This document shows positions 1-6,035 of a stretch of 7,762 nt of DNA, piece by piece; position 1 is the first letter of the stretch; the number at the start of each line of letters is the position of its first letter. The notes under the pieces are model-generated. The model did not search any database. It was not told where the DNA came from and worked only from the letters and a program-made list of their open reading frames with translations. The DNA is from Nitrospina sp. (GTDB lineage: Bacteria; Nitrospinota; Nitrospinia; Nitrospinales; VA-1): assembly GCA_003545625.1 (NCBI GenBank), contig DODH01000061.1:1989-9750 (forward strand), written 5' to 3'. Both the position numbers and the translations under genes were made by a program.

Positions 1-729
1 GGCGGGGATCGCAGGTGTGAACAACAGTCCGCCTTTTTCCTGGGCTTTATGGTAGCCGGTAAGGTCGAAGTAAAGAGTTCGCTCAGGAATTTTGCGCAAG
101 CGTTCCAGATCTTTTTTCCGAAGCAGGACAAAAGAAACGCCGGGGATGCCCTGAATGCATTTGTTGGCGGTGCCGACGGCAATATCAATGGACTTGAAAT
201 CGATTTCATCTCCCGCCAGACTGCTGATGCAGTCCACCAAATAGATTTTTTCATAACGCCGGGCCAGTTCGCCCACTTCTTTTAAAGGATTAAGAAGCCC
301 GGTTGTCGTTTCATGATGCACCAGCGCCACCACTTCTATATCGGGATTTTCTTTTAATTCTTTTTCAATATCCTCCAAATTCGGCGGTTCTCCCCAGCTC
401 AGTTTGATTGTGTGGCGGTTGAACTGGTAAATGTCACAAATTTTTCCGATGCGTTCGCCATAGACTCCGTTTTGGATAACCAGCATGGACCGGCCCGGAC
501 TCAATGAGGAGGAGACGGCCATTTCCAGCGCCGCTGTTCCCGACCCGGAAACCAGTACCGAAGTGTATTCTTCTTCGATATCAAAAGCCCTGAGTAATTT
601 TGCGCGGATCGCTGCCATTAGATCGGTGAATTCCTTTTCCCGGTGGCAGAGATCGGGGAGCATTAGCGCTTGTCGGACCCTATCGGTTACATTGACCGGG
701 CCGGGGTTGAGTAAAACGGTTCGTGACAT
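1..729 (-). CDS. phnW: 2-aminoethylphosphonate aminotransferase-like class V aminotransferase (C-terminus beyond window)
   Basis: The complement of 729 down to 1 is open for 243 codons from ATG at 727-729 and leaves the window, so the C-terminal part (probably about 120 residues) is missing. It is a PLP-dependent, fold-type I class V aminotransferase. The N-terminus LLNPGPVNVTDRV and the following DLCHRE are typical of the PhnW/AepZ group. Visible motifs are GSGTAALE (62-69, cofactor phosphate region), HHETTTGLLNP (about 138-148), the Asp of LVDCISS (D166, pyridine nitrogen) and the Schiff-base lysine in TANKCIQGIPG (K190). PhnW moves the amino group of 2-aminoethylphosphonate to pyruvate, giving phosphonoacetaldehyde and alanine; related enzymes act in phosphonate biosynthesis or as alanine-glyoxylate or serine-glyoxylate aminotransferases. 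No phosphonatase or C-P gene lies in this window, so the substrate is inferred from motifs only. No strong Shine-Dalgarno precedes the start. It diverges from the gene at 882. The family is secure; the symbol is tentative. Confidence 0.85.
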   Translation of the reverse strand, partial: MSRTVLLNPGPVNVTDRVRQALMLPDLCHREKEFTDLMAAIRAKLLRAFDIEEEYTSVLVSGSGTAALEMAVSSSLSPGRSMLVIQNGVYGERIGKICDIYQFNRHTIKLSWGEPPNLEDIEKELKENPDIEVVALVHHETTTGLLNPLKEVGELARRYEKIYLVDCISSLAGDEIDFKSIDIAVGTANKCIQGIPGVSFVLLRKKDLERLRKIPERTLYFDLTGYHKAQEKGGLLFTPAIPA

Positions 730-789
730 AAGTTTTATCTGTTAAAGGTCTGTTGTTGAAATATCGCTCAAGTTTACCTTAGCTTACCC

Positions 790-817
790 CTGACGTACAA
801 AAAGAATTATCCATAAT
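790..817 (+). promoter_or_regulatory. weak candidate promoter for the DUF4159/VWA unit
   Basis: CTGACG (790-795) and CATAAT (812-817) match the sigma-70 -35 and -10 boxes at 4/6 and 5/6 positions with a 16-bp spacer, in the divergent gap upstream of the gene at 882. Transcription would begin near 824, immediately before or within the purine-rich AAGGGAG stretch. This rests on motif matching only. Confidence 0.3.
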
Positions 818-830
818 AAGGAAAGGGAGA

Positions 831-854
831 ATGCGTTTTGATTCATTGCTATAG
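831..854 (+). CDS. possible 7-codon leader peptide (MRFDSLL)
   Basis: ATG at 831 opens a seven-codon frame (MRFDSLL, stop TAG 852-854). It is preceded by the best ribosome-binding sequence in this spacer, AAGGA at 818-822 followed by AAGGGAG at 823-829. The main gene starts 27 nt after its stop. It could be a leader peptide coupling translation to the DUF4159 gene, or the purine stretch may be coincidental. Nothing in the peptide (no run of one amino acid) suggests classical attenuation. Confidence 0.2.
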   Translation: MRFDSLL

Positions 855-881
855 GACCCTTCCTGATTTAAACTTTCAAGG

Positions 882-1646
882 ATGCGAAAACTATTGACCA
901 TACTTGGGTTGGCCCTTTTTTTCATCGTCGGGGTGGAATCGGTGAAAGCGATCGGGGCCAGTTATTCCAACCTGACCCTTCCCCGGGTCATATACCGGGG
1001 GGGCAACGATAACCCCCGGCCTCAAGCTCTGCGGAGCCTGCTTGCCCAGATTTCACGCAGAACGTCCATTGAAGTCAACCGTGAACCGGTTGCGCTGAAC
1101 ATTTCAGACCCGGAATTATTCCGCTACCCGTTTATCACTATGGCGGGAGATGCGGGGTTCGACCCATTCCCTGAAGATGACCTGAAAATTTTGCGCAATT
1201 ATTTGAGCTATGGCGGATTTCTTTTTATTGATGACAATTCCGCCCGGGCCGACTCCGCGTTTTCCGCCTCGGTGCGTAAGATGGTCTCCGCGCTGTTTCC
1301 GCAGAATCCGCTCGGAAAAATTTCGCGCGACCATTCTATTTTCCGCTCTTTTTATTTGCTCAATACCGTTTCGGGCCGATCTATCGTCAAGCCCTATCTG
1401 GAAGGAATATCCATTAAGGGAAGAACCGTTCTGGTAGTCAGCTCTAACGACCAGGGTGGCGCCTGGTCACGGAATAAACTAGGACACTGGAATTATGATG
1501 TGATGGCGGGAGGGTATAGGCAGAGGCAACTTGCCATCCGCCTGGGCGTGAATATCATCATGTACGCGCTGACTCTGGACTATAAAAAGGACATGGTGCA
1601 CTTGCCCATTATTCTTGAACGTTTGCGCAGGTATAATCCCAGATGA
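882..1646 (+). CDS. DUF4159 domain-containing exported protein
   Basis: The gene encodes 254 residues. The N-terminus (MRKLL followed by a hydrophobic run to about residue 19, then VKA) looks like a Sec signal peptide with cleavage near residue 24, so the protein should be periplasmic. The rest matches DUF4159 as I know it: YRGGNDNPRPQALRSLLAQI, RTSIEV, the RYPFITMAG strand, a segment like FPEDDLKILRNYLSYGGFLF leading into IDDN, RDHSIFRSFY, and a late RLGVNIIMYALT helix. DUF4159 has a flavodoxin/amidotransferase-like fold with no established activity. In many bacteria it is fused to, or beside, VWA membrane proteins with MoxR and DUF58 genes. Here it overlaps the downstream VWA gene by ATGA, implying translational coupling. 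The start is the only upstream in-frame option, because TGA at 864-866 closes the frame. AAGG at 878-881 directly abuts the ATG, too close for a normal ribosome-binding site. Confidence 0.85.
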   Translation: MRKLLTILGLALFFIVGVESVKAIGASYSNLTLPRVIYRGGNDNPRPQALRSLLAQISRRTSIEVNREPVALNISDPELFRYPFITMAGDAGFDPFPEDDLKILRNYLSYGGFLFIDDNSARADSAFSASVRKMVSALFPQNPLGKISRDHSIFRSFYLLNTVSGRSIVKPYLEGISIKGRTVLVVSSNDQGGAWSRNKLGHWNYDVMAGGYRQRQLAIRLGVNIIMYALTLDYKKDMVHLPIILERLRRYNPR

Positions 1647-3940
1647 ACGGACTGGCGAAATTACTGGGGGTCGACCCCGAAGAATATAACCATTGGCAAC
1701 TGCATTGGTTGCCCGATGACCCGGTGGTGGTCTTGACCGTGCTTGCCATTGTGATTCCCCTGGCGCTCTGGTTTTTCTGGACCAGCCTGAACCGGGTGGG
1801 CTCCCGGTCAAGAAAACTTCTTCTCTTTGCACTCAGGTTGGGTGCGTTCACCCTGTTGTTGTTGGTGTTGTTAAAACCTGAGCTGGAATTCCGCAAAAGC
1901 CAATCTCTCAAGAATTCCATAGCGGTTTTGCTCGATAATAGTAAAAGCCTCTCTATAAAAACAAAAATCGATGAATCTTCGAGGATTGACCTGATAAAAA
2001 AAGCTTTGCAGGCCAATGCCTCCTACTTCGAAAACCTGGCAAAAGATTTCAACGTCGATTATTATTTTTTCTCTGATGATATCGAAAGGGTGGCGGCGGG
2101 GGCGGTGAAAGATACATACCGGGCTCATCGGCCCTATACCGACCTGACCCCGGCTTTTGACGCATTGGTCGAGCGTTACCCGGACCAATCGCTGAAAGGG
2201 GTATTCCTGTTTTCGGACGGTGCAGATTTGACCCAGGAGTCCGGTAAAATTTCCAGAAACCTGGTGGTGAGGCTCAGGGAGTTGGGAAGTCTGGTTCATA
2301 CCCTACAGGCCGGAAGCAACGCAGGGTTTAAAGACCTGGCAGTCGAAGCGGTCACGGCATCGGATTTTGGATTTGTGCAACAGCCCCTGCGGGTTTCCCT
2401 CACTGTGTTTGCCTCAGCGATGGGAAACCGCAACATCCCTCTGGTTTTGAAAGAGGGGGACCATATTCTGGTTTCAAAGATCATTGAAGTGCGGGAAGAC
2501 ACGAAACGGTTTGAAGTGGAGTTGGAGTTCACGCCCCAAAAGGTGGGCAAAAGAATTTATAGCCTCAGCCTGCCCAAGTTTGCGGGAGAGTTCATTCATA
2601 CCAACAATGAAAAAGAATTTGAGATAAATGTGGTGCGGGACAGGATCCGTGTTCTGCACCTCAACGGCCGCCCGTCGTGGGACTCCCGGTATCTCCGCGA
2701 GGTTCTTGCTCACAACCCGAAGGTGGATCTGCTGTCATTTTTTATTCTCAGGAGCCTGGGAGATGATGTGGAGGCTTCGATTTCGGAGCTTAGTTTGATC
2801 CCTTTTCCCTCCAACCTTTTGTTTGACGATTATTTGAGTTCTTTTGACCTGATTATTTTTCAGAACTTCAAATACGATCCGTTTATCGACAAGAGGTATT
2901 TGAGCAATATCCGAAAATACGTCAAGAACGGCGGCGCATTTTTGATGATTGGCGGTGAACTTTCATTCCAGGGCGGGGGCTATTCACGGACTCCTATTGA
3001 AGAAATCCTGCCGGTGAGTTTTAGGGATAACTCTCGGCCCTTTGTGGACAAGCCGTTTCACCCTGTCCTGAACAAGGAATTTTCCCGACACCCTATCCTG
3101 CGCTTGGAGAAAGACCTCAATCAGAATGCGTGGCAGTCGCTTCCTCCGCTTCAGGGCATCAATATGGGATTGTTGCCGGACAAGAATGCGCATGTCCTGC
3201 TTCAGTATGCCAAGGAAAAAGAATCCGTAATTCCCATTTTGATTGCTGGAAATTTCGGCAGTGGGCGAACCGCTCTGCTGGCTACCGATTCGGTATGGAA
3301 CTGGAATTTCAGGAATGTGGGTAGTGGGGGCAGTGGAAGGTATTTCCAAAGATTCTGGAATAATGTCATTGACTGGCTGATCGCCGAACCGGAAACACGG
3401 CGTCTGCAATTGGAGTCCGATAAAGAGCGGTACCGGGAAGGCGAACAGGTCCTGATAAAATTCAAGTTATTGCAAAAGAATTACCAACCAGCGGTCGATG
3501 TGACGGCGCAACTGACCTTGACACCGCTCAGGACAGAATCCGGCATGGAAACGGAATTGAAAACCGATGAACAGGGCGAAGGGTTCTTTCCGTTTCTTCC
3601 TGACGGAGAAGGATTTTATACCGTCAGGATCCAGACTGATTTGGAGGGCGAATCTTTGACGGAGGAAATCATGTTCTCTGTATTAAAGGATACAGCGGAA
3701 TTTGAAAAGCCTCTGGTCAATGAAACCCTGCTGAAAAAGATTTCCGAAATCACCGATGGCAGGTACCATCTCCTCAATGGCAGTGATGACCTCAGTTCAT
3801 ACAAATTTGCCAATCCGGATGTGCAGGTAAACAGTCATAGCCGGTCTCTTTCGCTTTGGGATAACTGGTGGGCCTATAGCCTGGTGGTCGGCTTTTTGGT
3901 GATGGACTGGTATCTGCGGCGCAAGTCGGGCCTGAGCTAG
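1643..3940 (+). CDS. membrane-anchored VWA / glutamine amidotransferase-like protein
   Basis: The gene encodes 765 residues and starts inside the stop of the DUF4159 gene. Order of parts: helix 1 (about 28-46) and helix 2 (about 59-77); a VWA domain (about 91-290) with a metal-ion-dependent adhesion site that looks intact (D98-N-S100-K-S102, T166/T169 in YTDLTP, D192 in FSDGAD); a beta-rich linker; a class I glutamine-amidotransferase-like domain (about 335-580) beginning RVLHLNGRPSWDSRYLREVL and containing GGAFLMIGGELSFQGGGY near 431-448; a beta-sandwich-like region (about 583-690, YREGEQVLIKFKL); a short ITDGRYHLL segment; and a C-terminal helix (about 743-758) followed by RRK. The usual amidotransferase nucleophile cysteine is not seen, so this domain is probably non-catalytic, as in related proteins. 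Family members sit in MoxR/DUF58 clusters and are thought to act in envelope or complex assembly. The exact role is unknown. Confidence 0.85.
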   Translation: MNGLAKLLGVDPEEYNHWQLHWLPDDPVVVLTVLAIVIPLALWFFWTSLNRVGSRSRKLLLFALRLGAFTLLLLVLLKPELEFRKSQSLKNSIAVLLDNSKSLSIKTKIDESSRIDLIKKALQANASYFENLAKDFNVDYYFFSDDIERVAAGAVKDTYRAHRPYTDLTPAFDALVERYPDQSLKGVFLFSDGADLTQESGKISRNLVVRLRELGSLVHTLQAGSNAGFKDLAVEAVTASDFGFVQQPLRVSLTVFASAMGNRNIPLVLKEGDHILVSKIIEVREDTKRFEVELEFTPQKVGKRIYSLSLPKFAGEFIHTNNEKEFEINVVRDRIRVLHLNGRPSWDSRYLREVLAHNPKVDLLSFFILRSLGDDVEASISELSLIPFPSNLLFDDYLSSFDLIIFQNFKYDPFIDKRYLSNIRKYVKNGGAFLMIGGELSFQGGGYSRTPIEEILPVSFRDNSRPFVDKPFHPVLNKEFSRHPILRLEKDLNQNAWQSLPPLQGINMGLLPDKNAHVLLQYAKEKESVIPILIAGNFGSGRTALLATDSVWNWNFRNVGSGGSGRYFQRFWNNVIDWLIAEPETRRLQLESDKERYREGEQVLIKFKLLQKNYQPAVDVTAQLTLTPLRTESGMETELKTDEQGEGFFPFLPDGEGFYTVRIQTDLEGESLTEEIMFSVLKDTAEFEKPLVNETLLKKISEITDGRYHLLNGSDDLSSYKFANPDVQVNSHSRSLSLWDNWWAYSLVVGFLVMDWYLRRKSGLS

Positions 3941-3976
3941 CCGGCCAGCGGCCGGTGGCTACTGCAATAGCTTTTT
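3938..3976 (+). terminator. possible weak terminator after the VWA gene
   Basis: CCGGCC (3941-3946) and GGCCGG (3950-3955) form a perfect 6-bp stem around AGC immediately after the stop codon. An alternative fold pairs TAGCC (3938-3942) with GGCTA (3957-3961). A run of five T lies at 3972-3976, but it is 16 nt beyond the stem, farther than in a standard intrinsic terminator, so termination is uncertain. Confidence 0.3.
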
Positions 3977-3977
3977 A

Positions 3978-3988
3978 CCCCTGCGGGG
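3978..3988. repeat. hairpin, CCCC-TGC-GGGG
   Basis: A perfect 4-bp inverted repeat with a 3-base loop, followed at 3989-3996 by the palindrome CACGCGTG. It is the first of three CCCC-loop-GGGG hairpins in this spacer. Confidence 0.55.
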
Positions 3989-4070
3989 CACGCGTGATAT
4001 CTCTTCATTTTTTTCAGACAGAAAAAGCAAATCCCCCCAACCCCAGTTATATCCTCTTCCCTTGCCTTCA

Positions 4071-4085
4071 TGCCCCGAATGGGGT
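4071..4085. repeat. hairpin, CCCC-GAAT-GGGG
   Basis: CCCC (4073-4076) and GGGG (4081-4084) surround GAAT. With its flanks (TGCCCCGAATGGGGT) it closely resembles the hairpin at 4300-4314, suggesting two diverged copies of one element. Confidence 0.6.
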
Positions 4086-4089
4086 AGCT

Positions 4090-4134
4090 GGGGTGATTGA
4101 GAAATTCTCATACAATGTGCGGACTAATCACCCC
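4090..4134. repeat. nested inverted repeat
   Basis: GGGGTGATT (4090-4098) and AATCACCCC (4126-4134) are perfect 9-base reverse complements separated by 27 bases. Overlapping the left arm by one base is a second palindrome, TGAGAA-A-TTCTCA (4098-4110). This could form a long stem or act as a protein-binding site. It is upstream of the gene at 4396 but about 260 bases away, so a role in that gene's control is only possible. Confidence 0.55.
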
Positions 4135-4205
4135 CTAACACGATTGTTGTAAAAGTGTAAAGAAAACGGAATTGTGAAACACTCGTTTATCCTGTAATAT
4201 CAACG

Positions 4206-4220
4206 CCAGCGTGACGCTGG
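4206..4220. repeat. palindrome CCAGCGT-G-ACGCTGG
   Basis: Seven-base arms are perfect reverse complements around a single central base. As RNA it would form a 6-bp stem with a TGA loop. It resembles the palindrome at 4256-4271 in its CAGCGT/GGCGTAAC core. Confidence 0.6.
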
Positions 4221-4255
4221 ACTCTAATGAACAATAATTTTCTCAGGCGGGTAAG

Positions 4256-4271
4256 CTGGCGTAACCGCCAG
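4256..4271. repeat. palindrome CTGGCG-TAAC-CGCCAG
   Basis: A perfect 6-bp stem with a 4-base loop, 35 bases after the related palindrome ending at 4220. Confidence 0.6.
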
Positions 4272-4299
4272 TGACCGTGGCATTCTTCCTCAGTATTCG

Positions 4300-4314
4300 T
4301 GCCCCGAAGGGGCA
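4300..4314. repeat. hairpin TGCCCC-GAA-GGGGCA
   Basis: A perfect 6-bp stem with a GAA loop, the best copy of the CCCC-loop-GGGG element. A smaller CGCC-GAA-GGCG hairpin with the same loop follows at 4340-4350. Confidence 0.65.
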
Positions 4315-4339
4315 AATGAGATGGTGTTGCCAATGCGAC

Positions 4340-4350
4340 CGCCGAAGGCG
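4340..4350. repeat. hairpin CGCC-GAA-GGCG
   Basis: A 4-bp stem with the same GAA loop as the hairpin at 4300-4314. It lies inside the in-frame extension upstream of ATG 4396, and supports treating that extension as non-coding. Confidence 0.5.
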
Positions 4351-4364
4351 TGGAGCCTGTTCCC

Positions 4365-4381
4365 ACCGGGCGTGGCCCGGT
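4365..4381. repeat. palindrome ACCGGGC-GTG-GCCCGGT
   Basis: A perfect 7-bp stem around GTG ends 14 bases before the chosen start at 4396. In mRNA it would sit immediately upstream of the start and could affect translation of the gene at 4396. Confidence 0.6.
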
Positions 4382-4395
4382 CAGTATTTAAAGTT

Positions 4396-5733
4396 ATGAC
4401 TAAAGCCGTAAAAAAAAGCGGGCTGAATATTCGCCAATGGGTGCGTGACCGCATCCTGTTTCTGGCTGTAGCCATCTTTGTAATCGGGGCCGGGGCTTAT
4501 ATCAGTGCCGAGCATGTGTTCGATGCGGAGGGCATCTGGTTTCACCCGGTTCGCGAATTCGCCTTGCTGATTTCCCTGATCGGAATGATCTCGCTGGGCT
4601 ACGAAATTTTCCTGAGGGAATTGACCTTCAACGAATATAAGGAAGCGCTGGAAGAAATCGTCAACCCCGATGCAGTTCGCCTGGGCATCCAGGGCATCTA
4701 TAAAAACCGCTCCGAACTTGCTCAGGCCACCTCTTTTGAGGCGTTATTCGAAAATGTTAAAGAAGAAATTTTCATTGGCGGTTCTTCCTTATTGTCGATC
4801 TCGACCGCAAGCCGCGAATTGATCAAGGAAAAAGCATTAAGCGGAATTAAAATCCGTTTATTGCTCATGGACCCCAACTCTCCGGTGGTGGAGTTGATCA
4901 CCCGGCAAGGGGGGGGCAAGCACACGTTTTTGAATGAAATAAAAACTTCCCTGCTATTATTGCAGAAACTCCACGATGAAATTCAGCAGGTGAGTCCGCC
5001 CGGAAATAAAGGGCAGTTGATCGTGCACAGTTATGATTCCATTCCTTCACATTCTTTTATATCGATCGATCCGGAGCGATCTTCGGGAGTGATCGTTGCC
5101 GACATCGGGCCTTATCTGGGCCGTAGCACCCCGAGGCCGAGTATGCTGGTGATCAAAAAAAAGAAGGGCATGTTCGAATATTGGAAAGAGATGAATGAAG
5201 TTATGTGGGAGGTAAGTCATCCGGTGGATATGGAAGCGGCTGACCCCACTTCCGCCAAGACCAAAACATTGGTGCTGGCCAGTGGGACTGAAACCGAATA
5301 TTACGACAGGGAATTGGAAACCTGGGAAAAAGCTTCCATTTGCCAGATGGGAAACGGCTGGCACGGTATCAAAGGGAGCCAGTGGGTGTGGGTCCGCGAA
5401 ACTGTTGCGGTGGAAGAAGCTAAAACCGGGAGCCAGCACAAATTCCGTATCAAGTTTGATCTTCCTATCAAGAATCCCAACGCCATCCATCGCGCCGAAA
5501 TTCTTCTTCGCTCGGACGATACCTGCCATATCTCGGTGAATGCTGTCGGCCTCAGGCAGGAGTATGGCGGGGCGGAATATCCCGACCCATTTTTGATCGA
5601 CATCGATCAGTATGTCCAGGATGGGGAAAACACTATTAGCTTCGAGTTGATCAGCTACGCCCGGCCCGATGCCAAAGACACCGGCGAAAACCCTACCGGC
5701 CTGATCTACCGCCTGCATATCGAGTATTCCTGA
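4396..5733 (+). CDS. two-helix membrane protein with PLD-like (DUF5919-like) domain and C-terminal beta-sandwich
   Basis: The gene encodes 445 residues from ATG 4396. An in-frame ATG at 4321 would add 25 residues, but that extension is made of hairpin-forming repeat sequence, so I prefer 4396; neither has a clear Shine-Dalgarno. The basic N-terminus (KKSGLNIRQWVRDR) precedes two helices (about 19-37 and 53-72). By the positive-inside rule both ends face the cytoplasm. Residues about 95-285 look like the DUF5919/phospholipase-D-like fold: LGIQGIYKNRSE, IFIGGSSLLSIS, GIKIRLLLMDPNS, HSFISIDPE, then PSMLVIKK and an FEYWKEMNEVMWE helix. No HxKxxxxD catalytic motif is visible, so lipid hydrolysis is not supported. 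Residues about 305-445 look like a galactose-binding-type beta-sandwich (KFRIKFDLP, AEILLRSDDTCHISVNAVGL, IDIDQYVQDGENTISFEL). It stands alone between a repeat-rich spacer and the nuo operon. Function is unknown; a membrane-bound sensor is a guess. Confidence 0.75.
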   Translation: MTKAVKKSGLNIRQWVRDRILFLAVAIFVIGAGAYISAEHVFDAEGIWFHPVREFALLISLIGMISLGYEIFLRELTFNEYKEALEEIVNPDAVRLGIQGIYKNRSELAQATSFEALFENVKEEIFIGGSSLLSISTASRELIKEKALSGIKIRLLLMDPNSPVVELITRQGGGKHTFLNEIKTSLLLLQKLHDEIQQVSPPGNKGQLIVHSYDSIPSHSFISIDPERSSGVIVADIGPYLGRSTPRPSMLVIKKKKGMFEYWKEMNEVMWEVSHPVDMEAADPTSAKTKTLVLASGTETEYYDRELETWEKASICQMGNGWHGIKGSQWVWVRETVAVEEAKTGSQHKFRIKFDLPIKNPNAIHRAEILLRSDDTCHISVNAVGLRQEYGGAEYPDPFLIDIDQYVQDGENTISFELISYARPDAKDTGENPTGLIYRLHIEYS

Positions 5734-5906
5734 AACGTCTTCCTTTGGCGGGTAACCTTGCAGGCAATGCGATCTTTCCATGCCGGTTTCCACTTTCTGC
5801 TACGACATCCCCCCTTTTTTATGGGCCCGTTAACCTATTTTAGTTAAAGGCTTTATGGATTTTTGCATGGGCCGAATCATGCCGGTATCCCTCGGTAAAT
5901 CAGTTA

Positions 5907-5934
5907 TTGACAGGGTAGGGTAGACTGCTATAAT
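5907..5934 (+). promoter_or_regulatory. strong sigma-70-type promoter of the nuo operon
   Basis: TTGACA (5907-5912) and TATAAT (5929-5934) are perfect consensus boxes with a 16-bp spacer. TGC at 5926-5928 supplies an extended -10 element. Transcription should start near 5941, giving an untranslated leader of about 95 nt before nuoA. The rest of the 5734-5984 spacer shows only minor inverted repeats (TTAAC/GTTAA at 5830-5847, GCATG/CATGC at 5865-5882) and no clear terminator for the preceding gene. Confidence 0.8.
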
Positions 5935-5942
5935 CCCGGCTT

Positions 5943-5966
5943 ATTCCCCGAGTTGATTAGGGGAGT
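5943..5966 (+). promoter_or_regulatory. 5' leader hairpin of nuo mRNA
   Basis: ATTCCCC (5943-5949) pairs with GGGGAGT (5960-5966), with one T-G wobble, around a 10-base loop. It lies within a few bases of the predicted transcription start, a position where hairpins often protect mRNA from 5' decay. That function is inference. Confidence 0.45.
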
Positions 5967-6035
5967 GCTAACATATTATTGTAAATGGGGTTTTTATCCA
6001 GAAATCGTTCTGGGTTTCTGCACGTTAAGTTGAAA

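Larger units (their letters stand above)
3941..4395. other. non-coding, palindrome-rich intergenic region
   Basis: I find no convincing gene in these 455 bases. Open frames here are short, unlike known proteins, and run through the palindromes. No tRNA or rRNA pattern is visible. The stretch holds at least eight short perfect inverted repeats, listed separately, several of which share a CCCC-loop-GGGG core. It separates the DUF4159/VWA unit from the gene at 4396 and could contain the terminator of the former and the promoter of the latter, but neither is clear. Confidence 0.7.

Noticed and set aside
49..745. Plus-strand open frames of 78 and 86 codons
   Set aside because: They lie antisense to the aminotransferase, whose motifs are unmistakable on the minus strand.
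1609..2016. A 135-codon minus-strand open frame opposite the VWA gene
   Set aside because: It overlaps the helices and metal-site region of the VWA gene; no motif or ribosome-binding site supports it.
3955..4152. A 65-codon plus-strand frame in the palindrome region
   Set aside because: It runs through several hairpins, has no ribosome-binding site, and its translation resembles nothing known to me.
3941..4395. CRISPR array
   Set aside because: The palindromes differ in sequence and length and are irregularly spaced; there are no identical repeats with uniform spacers.
5047..5793. A 248-codon minus-strand open frame
   Set aside because: It is antisense to the well-supported membrane protein gene, its translation has no recognisable motif, and it runs past the stop into the spacer as a shadow frame would.
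5809..5820. C6T6 tract as an intrinsic terminator of the gene ending at 5733
   Set aside because: No stem lies immediately upstream of the T run; GGGCCC follows it rather than preceding it.
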